A stretch of 64,000 bases of DNA. Source: Lacrimispora sphenoides. Its GTDB lineage: Bacteria > Bacillota > Clostridia > Lachnospirales > Lachnospiraceae. The stretch is from NCBI RefSeq assembly GCF_900105215.1, contig NZ_FOIP01000001.1:2854501-2918500 (forward strand). The letters are read 5' to 3'. This document shows positions 45,530-54,107 of the stretch, piece after piece. The translations under genes and the position numbers were made by a program. Each line of letters begins with the position of its first letter. Position 1 is the first letter of the stretch. Below the pieces are notes generated by a model, which saw only the letters and a program-made list of their open reading frames with translations, made no database searches and was not told where the DNA came from.

Positions 45530-45657
45530 TAAGGGCTGACAGAAGTCGCCAATGGAAAGAATACATAAAAGAAACAATATTTAAAAACAGATACCAGGAA
45601 GGTATGGGTATTCCCAAGGAATACGTATGACTGTTTCTGGTATCTGTTTTTTTGCAG
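45530..45657 (+). promoter_or_regulatory. Leader with terminator hairpin before nikA (attenuator, riboswitch or sRNA)
   Basis: After the promoter the leader has a 5' hairpin GGC(T)GAC-agaa-GTCGCC near 45535-45551. A terminator follows: AACAGATACCAG pairs perfectly (12 bp) with CTGGTATCTGTT, with an inner 7-bp hairpin GTATTCC-caa-GGAATAC, then TTTTTTT. An alternative pairing ATACC with GGTAT just downstream would disrupt the terminator's 5' arm. The first gene starts about 43 bases after the T-run. This is the layout of transcription attenuation; the ligand or factor is unknown. Confidence 0.6.
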
Positions 45658-45699
45658 AAATACCGGACTCGATGAGAACATTTATGGAGGGGAAAAACG

Positions 45700-47334
45700 A
45701 TGAGAAAGTATAAATGGGGGATTGCCGCAGCATTGGTACTGTCTGCAATGGTTATGAACGGCTGCGGAAAAGCCGGAGAGACACAGACACAGGTGGTTTC
45801 AGAGTCAGCCGATGCAGACAATACCGGAAAAAACGACAGAGTCGTTGTGGTAATGGGCGTCAGTTCAGAGCCTGAATCAGGATTCGATCCGGCTTATGGC
45901 TGGGGAGCCGGGGAGCACGTCCATGAACCTTTGATACAAAGTACGCTTACGGTCACTGATAAGGATTTAAACATTGGTTATGATCTGGCAACGGACTTAA
46001 AGGTCAGCAGCGACGGCATGACCTGGACCGCAAAGATCCGGGATGACGTGTTCTTTACGGATGGGAAAAAGCTGACCGGGCAGGATGTGGCATTTACTTA
46101 TAATACCTTGAGAGATACCAGTTCTGTGAATGATTTCACAATGCTTGACAGGGCAGAGGCAGTGGATGACACGACCGTGGAGTTTCATATGAAGCATCCC
46201 TATTCCATCTGGCCATACACCATGGCCGTGACAGGAATTGTGCCGGAACATGCATATGGACCGGATTACGGGGAACACCCTATCGGATCCGGCAGGTACA
46301 TATTAAAGCAATGGGACAGAGGGCAGCAGGTGATCCTGGAAGCCAATCCGGACTATTATGGAGAAGTGCCGAAGATGAAACGGGTTACGGTCCTCTTCAT
46401 GGAAGAGGATGGTGCTTTGGCAGCGGTCCAGTCCGGACAGGCAGATATTGCATATACGGCTGCTTCCTACTCGGACCTTACGGTACCCGGGTATGGCCTT
46501 TTAGACTGCAAAACCGTGGATAACCGTGGATTTAACCTTCCGGCCATTCCCTCCGGAAGCGTATCAGAAGAGGGAATTCCTTTGGGAAATGACTTTACCA
46601 GCGATGTAAAGGTCAGAAGAGCGATCAACATTGGAATTGACCGGGAAGAAATGATAAATAACGTACTGAACGGATACGGCAGTCCCGCTTACAGCGTTTG
46701 TGATAAAATGCCATGGTATGAGCCTTCTGCAAAAACAGAATATGACCCGGAAGGGGCAGAGGCATTGCTTGACGAAGCAGGCTGGAAACTGGGCAGCGAC
46801 GGAATCAGGGAAAAGGATGGTAAACGGGCGGAGCTTCAGTTCCTTTATCCGGCAGGAGATTCTGTAAGGCAGGCCATTGCGGCAGACACCATCAATCAGC
46901 TTAAAAAGCTGGGAATTGACGGACAGATGGAAGGTGCAAGCTGGGATACTGCCTATGACAGAGCTCAGTCACAGCCTTTGATCTGGGGCTGGGGTGCTCA
47001 TACTCCCATGGAGCTTTATAATATTTACCATACCATGAAGGAAACCGGGATTGCAGCCTATTCTCCTTATGCCAATCAAACGCTGGACCAGTACATGGAT
47101 GAGGCTCTTGCAGAAAATGACCTGGAAAAATCCTATGAGCTGTGGAAAAAAGCCCAGTGGGATGGAGAAACAGGCATTACCCAAGACGGAGATATTCCAT
47201 GGATCTGGCTTGTGAATATTGATCATTTATATTGGGTAAGGGATGGGTTAAAGGTTGCGGACCAGAAGCTTCACCCCCATGGCCACGGCTGGTCCATTGT
47301 AAATAACGTGGATCAGTGGAGCTGGGAACAATGA
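45700..47334 (+). CDS. Nickel/peptide-type ABC transporter substrate-binding lipoprotein
   Basis: Protein of 544 residues. Signal peptide with lipobox ending MVMNGC (Cys22). The mature part is a family-5 solute-binding protein: WTAKIRDDVFFTDGKKLTGQDVAFTYNTL, HPIGSGRYILKQWDRGQQVILEANPDYY, VRRAINIGIDREEM. This family includes NikA and oligopeptide receptors. A histidine-containing HPHGHGW motif near the C-terminus and the co-transcribed lar genes point to nickel. First gene of an eight-gene operon. ATG follows TGGAGGGGAAAAACG. Confidence 0.87.
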   Translation: MRKYKWGIAAALVLSAMVMNGCGKAGETQTQVVSESADADNTGKNDRVVVVMGVSSEPESGFDPAYGWGAGEHVHEPLIQSTLTVTDKDLNIGYDLATDLKVSSDGMTWTAKIRDDVFFTDGKKLTGQDVAFTYNTLRDTSSVNDFTMLDRAEAVDDTTVEFHMKHPYSIWPYTMAVTGIVPEHAYGPDYGEHPIGSGRYILKQWDRGQQVILEANPDYYGEVPKMKRVTVLFMEEDGALAAVQSGQADIAYTAASYSDLTVPGYGLLDCKTVDNRGFNLPAIPSGSVSEEGIPLGNDFTSDVKVRRAINIGIDREEMINNVLNGYGSPAYSVCDKMPWYEPSAKTEYDPEGAEALLDEAGWKLGSDGIREKDGKRAELQFLYPAGDSVRQAIAADTINQLKKLGIDGQMEGASWDTAYDRAQSQPLIWGWGAHTPMELYNIYHTMKETGIAAYSPYANQTLDQYMDEALAENDLEKSYELWKKAQWDGETGITQDGDIPWIWLVNIDHLYWVRDGLKVADQKLHPHGHGWSIVNNVDQWSWEQ

Positions 47335-48341
47335 AAAGTGGCCGGCCCCAAAGGAAAGTCTTTTGGTTTTTACTGAAACAGCTCATACGGATGGCTGTCC
47401 TCCTTTTTCTGGTAAGCGCAGCAGCTTTTTTTCTGGTATCGGTTTCCCCTATTGATCCGTTAAAGGTCAATATTGGCCAGGCAGCTCTTGGCTCTATGAG
47501 CCAGGAGCAGATCGCAAAGCTTTCGGAATACTGGGGAACCGGCTTACCGCCGGCAGAACGGTTTCTTTCCTGGGCCGGCGATTTTCTAAAGGGGGATATG
47601 GGAACCTCTCTTTTATACCGGCAGCCGGTTTCTCATGTGATTGGACTGAAGCTGTCAAATTCCCTGTGGCTGATGGCAGTTTCCTGGCTGGTTTCCGGAG
47701 GAGCCGGCTTTGCCCTGGGAACCCTGGCTGGTGCTAACAGGGGAAAAGCGGTGGATAAGGTGATCTCCGCTTATGCTCTTATGACCGCAAGCACTCCGGC
47801 TTTCTGGCTGGCGCTGGTGCTTTTGATGGTGTTTGCTGTCTGGCTTAAGATACTTCCCATTGGGCTAAGCGTCCCCATAGGCATGGAAGCGGCAGAGGTC
47901 ACTATTAAGGACAGGGCAGTGCATGGGATCTTGCCCTGCCTGACCCTTTCCATTACCGGAATGTCCAATATCCTACTCCATACAAGAGAGAAAATGATCC
48001 AGGTTATGGAAAGTGATTATGTTCTCTTTGCGAGAGCAAGGGGAGAGTCCAAAAGCCAGATTGTCTTTCGCCACGGAATCAGAAATATTCTCCTGCCTGC
48101 CCTGACCCTTCAGCTGGCTTCGGTCAGCGAAATCTTTGGAGGTTCGGTTTTAGTGGAACAGGTATTTTCCTATCCGGGACTGGGCCAGGCGGCTGTGACG
48201 GCCGGACTTGGCGGTGATATTCCGTTGCTTCTGGGGATCACGGTCATCAGTGCGGCTATTGTATTTACAGGGAATTTTATTGCAAACGTACTTTACGGCG
48301 TGGTGGACCCAAGAATGAGGAAAGGGAGGAAGGTCGCATGA
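47331..48341 (+). CDS. Nickel/peptide ABC transporter permease (NikB type)
   Basis: Protein of 336 residues with six membrane segments, of the DppB/NikB class (GDFLKGDMGTSLLYRQPVSHVI; EKMIQVMESDYVLFARARGESKSQIVFRHGIRN; VEQVFSYPGLGQAAV). ATG 47331 overlaps the stop of the binding-protein gene (ATGA). Forms the channel with the next gene product. Confidence 0.88.
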   Translation: MKSGRPQRKVFWFLLKQLIRMAVLLFLVSAAAFFLVSVSPIDPLKVNIGQAALGSMSQEQIAKLSEYWGTGLPPAERFLSWAGDFLKGDMGTSLLYRQPVSHVIGLKLSNSLWLMAVSWLVSGGAGFALGTLAGANRGKAVDKVISAYALMTASTPAFWLALVLLMVFAVWLKILPIGLSVPIGMEAAEVTIKDRAVHGILPCLTLSITGMSNILLHTREKMIQVMESDYVLFARARGESKSQIVFRHGIRNILLPALTLQLASVSEIFGGSVLVEQVFSYPGLGQAAVTAGLGGDIPLLLGITVISAAIVFTGNFIANVLYGVVDPRMRKGRKVA

Positions 48342-49162
48342 AACAATGGAATGGCCGGAAGTCCATGGTATGCCTCCTGGTGCTTTTCATCACCCTTTTG
48401 GCAGCTGTGACCATTGCCGGGCAGCTTTACAGGACAGAGGCCCTTGTCACTGATTTTTCCAGAAAAAATATGCCGCCCTGTTTTTCTCATCCCTTTGGGA
48501 CGGACTGGATGGGCCGGGATATGTTTGCCAGGACCATGACCGGTCTTTCCATGAGCATCCGCATTGGCCTTCTCACAGCAGCGGTCAGCACAGTGATTGC
48601 CTTTTTCCTGGGACTTTTTGCAGCGTCCATGGGAAGAGTGGCGGACGGGTTTGTGGTCGGGCTCATTGATCTTGTCATGGGGATCCCTCATATCCTCCTG
48701 CTGGTTTTGATCTCCTTTGCCCTGGGGAAAGGCTTTAAAGGAGTTGTAGTGGGAATTTCTTTGACCCACTGGACTTCCCTTGCCAGGCTGATCAGGGGAG
48801 AGGTTCTTCAGCTTAAGGAGAGCCAGTACATAAAAATCTCCCGTAAGCTTGGCCACAGCGGGTTTGAAACAGCCCTTAAGCATATGACGCCTCATTTGAT
48901 TCCTCAGCTTCTTGTTGGGCTTGTGCTGTTATTTCCCCATGCCATCCTTCATGAGGCCAGCATCACGTTTCTGGGCTTTGGGCTTTCCTCAGAGCAGCCT
49001 GCCATCGGCGTGATCCTGTCAGAGAGCATGAAATATCTGTCAATGGGGAAATGGTGGCTGGCGCTGTTTCCAGGAGCATTTCTGGTTGCTGTTGTTATGC
49101 TGTTTCATCTAACTGGAGAGATGGTGGGCAGGCTTATAGACCCGGGCGCCCTGCATCAGTAG
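48338..49162 (+). CDS. Nickel/peptide ABC transporter permease (NikC type)
   Basis: Protein of 274 residues of the DppC/NikC class: HPFGTDWMGRDMFARTMTGLSMSIRIGL, LVLISFALGKGFKGVVVGI, ISRKLGHSGFETALKHMTPHLIPQL and SFLGFGL, followed by a standard C-terminus (VAVVMLFHLTGEMVGRLIDP). ATG overlaps the previous TGA by 4 bases. Confidence 0.88.
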   Translation: MKQWNGRKSMVCLLVLFITLLAAVTIAGQLYRTEALVTDFSRKNMPPCFSHPFGTDWMGRDMFARTMTGLSMSIRIGLLTAAVSTVIAFFLGLFAASMGRVADGFVVGLIDLVMGIPHILLLVLISFALGKGFKGVVVGISLTHWTSLARLIRGEVLQLKESQYIKISRKLGHSGFETALKHMTPHLIPQLLVGLVLLFPHAILHEASITFLGFGLSSEQPAIGVILSESMKYLSMGKWWLALFPGAFLVAVVMLFHLTGEMVGRLIDPGALHQ

Positions 49163-49173
49163 GAGGGAATGGA

Positions 49174-50109
49174 TTGGAAGAGAAGAAAACGGTTCTGGCG
49201 GTAAAAAACCTGTCAGTATCATTTACCCAATATGAGCGATGGATCAAAAGAACCACTCTTTTGGCTGTCAAGGACGTAAGCCTTACCGTGAGAGAAGGAG
49301 AACTGGTGGCAGTGGTGGGTTCCAGCGGTTCGGGAAAAAGCCTTCTGGCCCATGGAGTGCTGGGAATCCTGCCTTATAATGCGGCATGGTCCGGGGAGAT
49401 ATCTTATTATGGGGAGAAGCTTACGGAAAAACGGCTGGGACAGCTTCGGGGGAAGGAGATCGTTCTGGTCCCTCAAAGCGTTTCTTATCTGGATCCCCTA
49501 ATGAAGGCGGGGGCTCAGATCAGGAAAGGGAAACGGGATCAGGGAAGCATGGGCGAAAGCCTTAAAACACTTAAGCGGTATGGGCTTGATGAGACTGTGG
49601 AGAAGCTTTATCCCTTTGAACTGTCAGGAGGAATGACCAGAAGGATCTTAATTTCCACTGCTGTCATGGAAAAACCTAAGCTGGTGATAGCGGATGAGCC
49701 TACACCGGGCCTGCATCTGGAGGCGGCAAAACGGGTGCTGTCCCATTTCAGGGAAATGGCCGATGGAGGAGCCGGTGTGCTTCTCATCACCCACGACCTG
49801 GAGTTAGCGCTGGAGGTCGCTGACCGGATTGTGGTATTCTATGCCGGTACCAGCATTGAGGAAGTATCTGCCGCTGATTTCAGAGAGGAAAGACTCCTTC
49901 GTCATCCATACTCCAAGGCCCTTTACAGGGCTATGCCGGAACATGGATTCCGGGCTACACCGGGAGCCCAGCCTTATTTAAAGGACCGCCCCTCAGGCTG
50001 TCCCTATGCCCCCAGATGTGAATACCGGGAGGCAAGGTGTTTAAAGGAAGTGGATTACGTCGGCCTGGCTGGTGGAATGGTCCGGTGCGTAAAAGCAGAG
50101 GAGAGATAA
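49174..50109 (+). CDS. Nickel/peptide ABC transporter ATP-binding protein (NikD type)
   Basis: Protein of 311 residues: Walker A VGSSGSGKSLL, Q-loop VLVPQSVSYLDP, signature LSGGMTRRILIST, Walker B LVIADEPTPGLH, H-loop LLITHD. The C-terminus has the oligopeptide/dipeptide-transporter extension (GCPYAPRCEYREARC). The start is TTG 49174, six bases after AGGAGGG; ATG codons further upstream lie inside the permease gene and lack a ribosome site. Confidence 0.9.
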   Translation: MEEKKTVLAVKNLSVSFTQYERWIKRTTLLAVKDVSLTVREGELVAVVGSSGSGKSLLAHGVLGILPYNAAWSGEISYYGEKLTEKRLGQLRGKEIVLVPQSVSYLDPLMKAGAQIRKGKRDQGSMGESLKTLKRYGLDETVEKLYPFELSGGMTRRILISTAVMEKPKLVIADEPTPGLHLEAAKRVLSHFREMADGGAGVLLITHDLELALEVADRIVVFYAGTSIEEVSAADFREERLLRHPYSKALYRAMPEHGFRATPGAQPYLKDRPSGCPYAPRCEYREARCLKEVDYVGLAGGMVRCVKAEER

Positions 50110-50110
50110 G

Positions 50111-50719
50111 GTGAGACTGGAAGTAAAAAACATATCATTCCGATATGATAATGGGAATAGGCAGATATTAAATAATCTGACCATGTACATGGACAGCGGG
50201 GAACGTGTGGGGCTGATTGCTCCCAGCGGTTTTGGGAAGACCACTTGCTGCAAAATTCTTGCCGGATATGAAAAACCGGATCAGGGAGAGGTGCTTTTAG
50301 ACGGAAAGCCCCTTTCTTCCTGCAAGGGATATTGTCCAGTCCAGATGATCTGGCAGCATCCGGAAAACTCTGTAAACCCAAGGCTTAAGCTTAAAGAGGT
50401 TTTAAAGGAGGGAGATGGAGTAGAAGACCGGGTAATCGAAGGTCTGGGTATCGAACCGGAATGGTTAAACCGGTACCCGGCTGAGGTTTCGGGAGGTGAG
50501 CTTCAGCGTTTTTGCATTGCCCGGGCGCTTGGCGGCGGAACCAGGTTTCTCCTTGCGGACGAGATCAGTACCATGCTGGATTTGATCACCCAGAGCCAGA
50601 TCTGGAATTTTCTCATATCAGAAGTGGAGAGACGTAACATCGGCCTTTTGGTAGTCAGTCATTCCCAGGGCCTTTTAGAACGCGTATGCACAAGGAGACT
50701 TGATCTGCGCGGGCAATGA
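50111..50719 (+). CDS. Nickel/peptide ABC transporter ATP-binding protein (NikE type, short)
   Basis: Protein of 202 residues: Walker A LIAPSGFGKTTCC, Q-loop MIWQHPENSVNPR, signature VSGGELQRFCIARAL, Walker B FLLADEISTMLD, H-loop VVSHSQGLLERV. It lacks the usual C-terminal extension and is about 60 residues shorter than typical NikE. GTG start one base after the nikD stop, preceded by GAGGAGAGATAAG. Confidence 0.88.
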   Translation: MRLEVKNISFRYDNGNRQILNNLTMYMDSGERVGLIAPSGFGKTTCCKILAGYEKPDQGEVLLDGKPLSSCKGYCPVQMIWQHPENSVNPRLKLKEVLKEGDGVEDRVIEGLGIEPEWLNRYPAEVSGGELQRFCIARALGGGTRFLLADEISTMLDLITQSQIWNFLISEVERRNIGLLVVSHSQGLLERVCTRRLDLRGQ

Positions 50720-50791
50720 GGTAAACTAAAACGCACAGAGTGTGTTTTCCCTAGCATAAACGGAACATCGTAAGAGGAGGAAGTCGGGATC

Positions 50792-51535
50792 ATGGATATT
50801 AGAGATATGCTTAACCTGGTAAAATCAGGAGAAATGGAAATTCAGGAAGCAGAACAGCTGTTAAAGGATCTTCCCTATGAGGACCTGGGTTATGCAAAGC
50901 TGGACCATCACAGGGCGCTTCGTTCCGGCTTTGGAGAGACGGTCTTTTGCCAGGGAAAGCCGGACCCATACCTGGTGGAGATTTATAGGAAATTCTATGA
51001 AAGAGACGGTGAAGTGCTGGGAACCAGGGCCTCAGAGGAGCAATTTGAACTGGTAAAATCCGTTGTGCCGGAAGTTCAGTATGATCCCATATCCAGGATC
51101 TTAAAGGTAGAGCGGCCGGAAAAAGAAAGGAAGGGATGTGTGGCGGTCTGTACAGGAGGTACGGCGGACATCCCGGTAGCGGAGGAGGCGGCACAGACTG
51201 CGGAATATTTCGGCTGTCACGTGGACCGGATATATGATGTGGGAGTAGCCGGAATCCACCGTCTTCTGTCCCAGAGAGACAGGATCCGGAATGCCAGCTG
51301 CATTATTGCAGTGGCAGGAATGGAGGGGGCTTTGGGAACGGTGATCGCAGGGCTGGCGGACTGCCCGGTCATCGCGGTTCCCACCTCGGTAGGCTACGGA
51401 GCCAGCTTTCATGGGCTCTCTGCTCTTCTTACAATGCTTAATTCCTGTGCGAATGGAATTTCCGTTGTAAATATTGATAATGGATATGGGGCGGGGTATC
51501 TTGCGACACAAATCAATCGACTGGCGGTGAAATAA
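50792..51535 (+). CDS. larB: LarB, nicotinate adenine dinucleotide carboxylase (NPN cofactor synthesis)
   Basis: Protein of 247 residues. N-terminal LDHHRALRSGFGETVFCQGK is the LarB signature; the C-terminal half is a PurE-like fold (VAVCTGGTADIPVAEEAAQTAE, DVGVAGIHRLL, AGMEGALGTVIAGLADCPVIAVPTSVGYG). In lactate racemase maturation LarB carboxylates and hydrolyses NaAD to give pyridinium-3,5-biscarboxylic acid mononucleotide. ATG follows AAGAGGAGGAAGTCGGGATC. One base separates its stop from larC. Confidence 0.96.
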   Translation: MDIRDMLNLVKSGEMEIQEAEQLLKDLPYEDLGYAKLDHHRALRSGFGETVFCQGKPDPYLVEIYRKFYERDGEVLGTRASEEQFELVKSVVPEVQYDPISRILKVERPEKERKGCVAVCTGGTADIPVAEEAAQTAEYFGCHVDRIYDVGVAGIHRLLSQRDRIRNASCIIAVAGMEGALGTVIAGLADCPVIAVPTSVGYGASFHGLSALLTMLNSCANGISVVNIDNGYGAGYLATQINRLAVK

Positions 51536-51536
51536 G

Positions 51537-52904
51537 ATGGGAAAAATACTGTATTTGGAATGTAACTCAGGAATCAGCGGTGATATGACGGTAGGCGCTC
51601 TTTTAGACCTGGGAGCAGATAAGCAGGCTTTTACAAAGGCTCTGCAGAGCCTGGGAGTGGACGGCTATCATCTACACTTTGGCAGGACCAGGAAATGCGG
51701 ACTGGATGCTTATGATTTTGATGTTCATTTGGAAAATGAAGGGCATGGCCAAAAGCGTGATCACGACAATGACCATGATCTTGATTATAGCCAAGACCAA
51801 AGCCAAGACCATGAGCATAATCACGATCATAGCCATGACCACGACCATGATCACGGCCACAGCCACGACCTCGATCATGACCATAGCCATAGCCATGACC
51901 ATGACCACAATCATGACCATAGCCATGGCCATGATCATCCCCAAGTTCACCGGAATCTCCAGGATATATACGCAATCATTGACCGGCTGGATTCCAACAG
52001 CAGGGTAAAGGCAATGGCGAAGCGGATGTTTGATATCGTGGCAGAGGCGGAGTCAAAAGCTCATGGAATCCCTGTGGAAGAGGTCCATTTTCATGAGGTC
52101 GGAGCCATTGATTCCATTGTGGACATCATTGGTGTGGCGGTTTGTGTGGACAGCCTGGACGTGGATGAGATCGTGGTATCTCCTTTGTCAGAAGGGTATG
52201 GCAGCATCCGCTGCCAGCATGGTGTTATCCCGGTTCCTGTTCCGGCAACAGCTAACATTGTATCGGCCCATGGTCTGAAGCTTCGTCTTACGGACAATGA
52301 AGGGGAGATGGTGACTCCTACCGGAGCTGCCATAGCTGCCGCCCTTGGGACAAGAACGAATCTTCCTTCCTCCTTTCAGATCTTAAAGACAGGGCTTGGT
52401 GCAGGGAAAAAGGACTTTAAACAGGCAAACGTTCTGCGGGCCATGCTGCTTCTGGAAGAGGAAGAAGGGGCAGGAGAAAATATGTGGGTTTTAGAGGCCA
52501 ATATTGACGATTGCAGCGGGGAATCCTTTGGTTTTGCCATGGAATCCTTATTGGAAGCCGGAGCGGCTGATGTCTGGTATACGCCTGTATTCATGAAAAA
52601 GAACCGTCCAGCCTATATGCTTAGCCTGATCTGCCGGGAAGAGGAGATAAGCAGAATGGAAGATATTCTGTTCATTCAAACCACTACCATCGGAGTGAGA
52701 AGATACCCGGTAGCCAGAACCATTTTAAACCGAAAAAAAAGGAAGGTCATGACGGAATTCGGGGAGGCGGAGGTAAAAATCTGCACCTACAAAGACAGGA
52801 CCTTCTGCTACCCGGAATTTGAAAGTGTAAGAAGTATTTGCAGACAAAATGGGCTGGATTATCAGACGGTATACAGTATCATACGCATGGAGGCGGAGAA
52901 ATAA
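51537..52904 (+). CDS. larC: LarC, nickel insertase of NPN cofactor, with His/Asp-rich insert
   Basis: Protein of 455 residues in one continuous frame. N-terminal MGKILYLECNSGISGDMTVGALLDLG and VEEVHFHEVGAIDSIVDIIG, VSPLSEGYGSIRCQHGVIPVPVPAT, PTGAAIAAALGT are LarC hallmarks; the C-terminal part has NIDDCSGESFGFAMESLLEAGAADVWYTPVFMKKNRP. Residues about 70-138 are an extreme His-Asp repeat (HDHDH, HSHDHD), a predicted nickel store. In Lactobacillus plantarum the gene is split by a programmed frameshift (larC1/larC2); here no frameshift is needed. The enzyme inserts nickel into the dithio-pyridinium cofactor using CTP. Confidence 0.96.
   Translation: MGKILYLECNSGISGDMTVGALLDLGADKQAFTKALQSLGVDGYHLHFGRTRKCGLDAYDFDVHLENEGHGQKRDHDNDHDLDYSQDQSQDHEHNHDHSHDHDHDHGHSHDLDHDHSHSHDHDHNHDHSHGHDHPQVHRNLQDIYAIIDRLDSNSRVKAMAKRMFDIVAEAESKAHGIPVEEVHFHEVGAIDSIVDIIGVAVCVDSLDVDEIVVSPLSEGYGSIRCQHGVIPVPVPATANIVSAHGLKLRLTDNEGEMVTPTGAAIAAALGTRTNLPSSFQILKTGLGAGKKDFKQANVLRAMLLLEEEEGAGENMWVLEANIDDCSGESFGFAMESLLEAGAADVWYTPVFMKKNRPAYMLSLICREEEISRMEDILFIQTTTIGVRRYPVARTILNRKKRKVMTEFGEAEVKICTYKDRTFCYPEFESVRSICRQNGLDYQTVYSIIRMEAEK
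51744..51950 (+). repeat. Low-complexity CAYGAY-type repeat encoding the LarC histidine-rich insert
   Basis: Tandem degenerate hexanucleotides (CATGAC, CACGAC, CATAGC) code for the His-Asp/Ser run. The repeat opens long spurious frames on both strands. Length is probably variable between strains through slippage. Confidence 0.85.
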
Positions 52905-53746
52905 TGGAACAGAACATGTTAGAAATAAAAATGAGACTGGAACAGATGATGGCAGAGTACGCCAAAGAGGATATCTGCCTGGCTTTTTCCGGAGGAGTGG
53001 ATTCCAGTTTGTTGCTGAAAGTAGCAGCAGATGCCGCAGGAAAGACGGGAAAAACTGTTTATGCGGTGACTTTTGACAGCCGTCTTCATCCCTCCTGTGA
53101 TCTGGAAATCGCAGCCAGGGTAGCAAAGGAGCTGGGAGGAATACATAAGGTGGTTTCCGTAAATGAACTGGAACAGGAGGAGATACGTTTTAATCCTGTA
53201 AACCGTTGTTATCTATGCAAAAAGAAGCTGTTTCAGACTTTGAAGGATTATGCGGGGGAAATGGACATCCCTTATATCATGGATGGAACCAACGAAGATG
53301 ACCTGCATGTCTACCGTCCGGGAATCAAAGCCTTAAGAGAACTGGGAATCATCAGTCCTCTGGCAGAGCTTCACATCACCAAGGCCCAGGTAAAAGAGCT
53401 GGCCTCATGGTACGGGATCTCTGTGGCGTCCAGGCCTTCCGCTCCCTGTATGGCGACCCGTCTTCCCTATGGTACAGAAATTGATTATGATATCCTGAAT
53501 CTTATTGGAAAAGGAGAGGAATTTGTAAGTTCTCTTGTGAAAGGAAATGTACGCCTGAGACTTCATAAAGACATTGTCCGAATCGAAGTGGACAAAGAAG
53601 CGATAGGAAATCTGGTGGAGAAGAGCAGAGAGATCATTGCTTATTTAAAAGAATTAGGCTTTATCTATATCACCATGGATCTGGAAGGATTCCGGTCCGG
53701 AAGCATGGATGTGGGGATCCCCCCATTGAGTAAAAATTCATACTGA
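52904..53746 (+). CDS. larE: LarE, sulfur insertase of NPN cofactor
   Basis: Protein of 280 residues of the PP-loop ATP pyrophosphatase class: CLAFSGGVDSSLLLKVA, TFDSRLHPSCDLE, MDGTNEDDLHVYRPG, SAPCMATRLPYGTEI. It replaces the two cofactor carboxylates with thiocarboxylates. Cys182 (SAPCMATR) aligns with the sacrificial Cys of L. plantarum LarE; Cys102 and Cys105 (RCYLCKK) could with it ligate a [4Fe-4S] cluster as reported for Thermotoga LarE. ATG 52904 shares one base with the larC TAA and follows GGAGGCGG. Last gene of the operon. Confidence 0.95.
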   Translation: MEQNMLEIKMRLEQMMAEYAKEDICLAFSGGVDSSLLLKVAADAAGKTGKTVYAVTFDSRLHPSCDLEIAARVAKELGGIHKVVSVNELEQEEIRFNPVNRCYLCKKKLFQTLKDYAGEMDIPYIMDGTNEDDLHVYRPGIKALRELGIISPLAELHITKAQVKELASWYGISVASRPSAPCMATRLPYGTEIDYDILNLIGKGEEFVSSLVKGNVRLRLHKDIVRIEVDKEAIGNLVEKSREIIAYLKELGFIYITMDLEGFRSGSMDVGIPPLSKNSY

Positions 53747-53751
53747 TACGT

Positions 53752-53787
53752 AAAAAGTGCGTTTCCCCGACAGGAAACGCACTTTTT
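53752..53787 (+). terminator. Terminator of the nik-lar operon
   Basis: AAAAAGTGCGTTTCC pairs perfectly with GGAAACGCACTTTTT around a five-base loop; stem includes its own T-run. Confidence 0.95.
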
Positions 53788-54107
53788 CTGCATATTCCGC
53801 TGACCCTATAAACAAATCCCCGATAGCGGTCGAGCGGGATAGCGCAGTGCCGTCAGGATTCGACAACACGACAAATGTGGATTTATTAACAATAACCTAA
53901 AAAATGAATATTAATTAAAAAATAATATAATAATTGAATATGAGTTAAACATTTAGCACAGAAATATTATGTGAAATTGTACAATAAAGTCTATTGTATT
54001 TTGACTTTGTTTGTGCTAATATGAAAACACATATTTAGGTTTTTTGTCCGTAATCCTGTTTTTAAACATAAGGAGGACAAATATATTAGTAAAGGAGAAA
54101 ATATACC
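53788..54107. other. Gene-free interval before pepD
   Basis: The first about 90 bases are GC-richer with short inverted words (AAATCC / GGATTT); the rest is strongly AT-rich. TTAGCACA (53953-53960) is repeated inverted as TGTGCTAA (54012-54019), flanking a probable promoter region (TTGTAT at 53995, TAATAT at 54017). An extra AAGGAGG at about 54071 is followed by no start codon before the real ribosome site AAAGGAG (54091-54097). Confidence 0.4.

Noticed and set aside
45595..45660. NikR-type operator upstream of the nickel importer
   Set aside because: Only one GTATGA half is visible without the partner half at the required distance; hairpin terminator explains the sequence better.
50728..50748. 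Hairpin AAAACGCAC/GTGTGTTTT between nikE and larB as a terminator
   Set aside because: It is followed by CCCT and not by a T-run, and the genes form one functional unit; at most it modulates expression.
51631..52008. Long open frames in other frames over larC with Met/Val/Ile-rich or Gly-rich sequence
   Set aside because: They are by-products of the CAYGAY hexanucleotide repeat.
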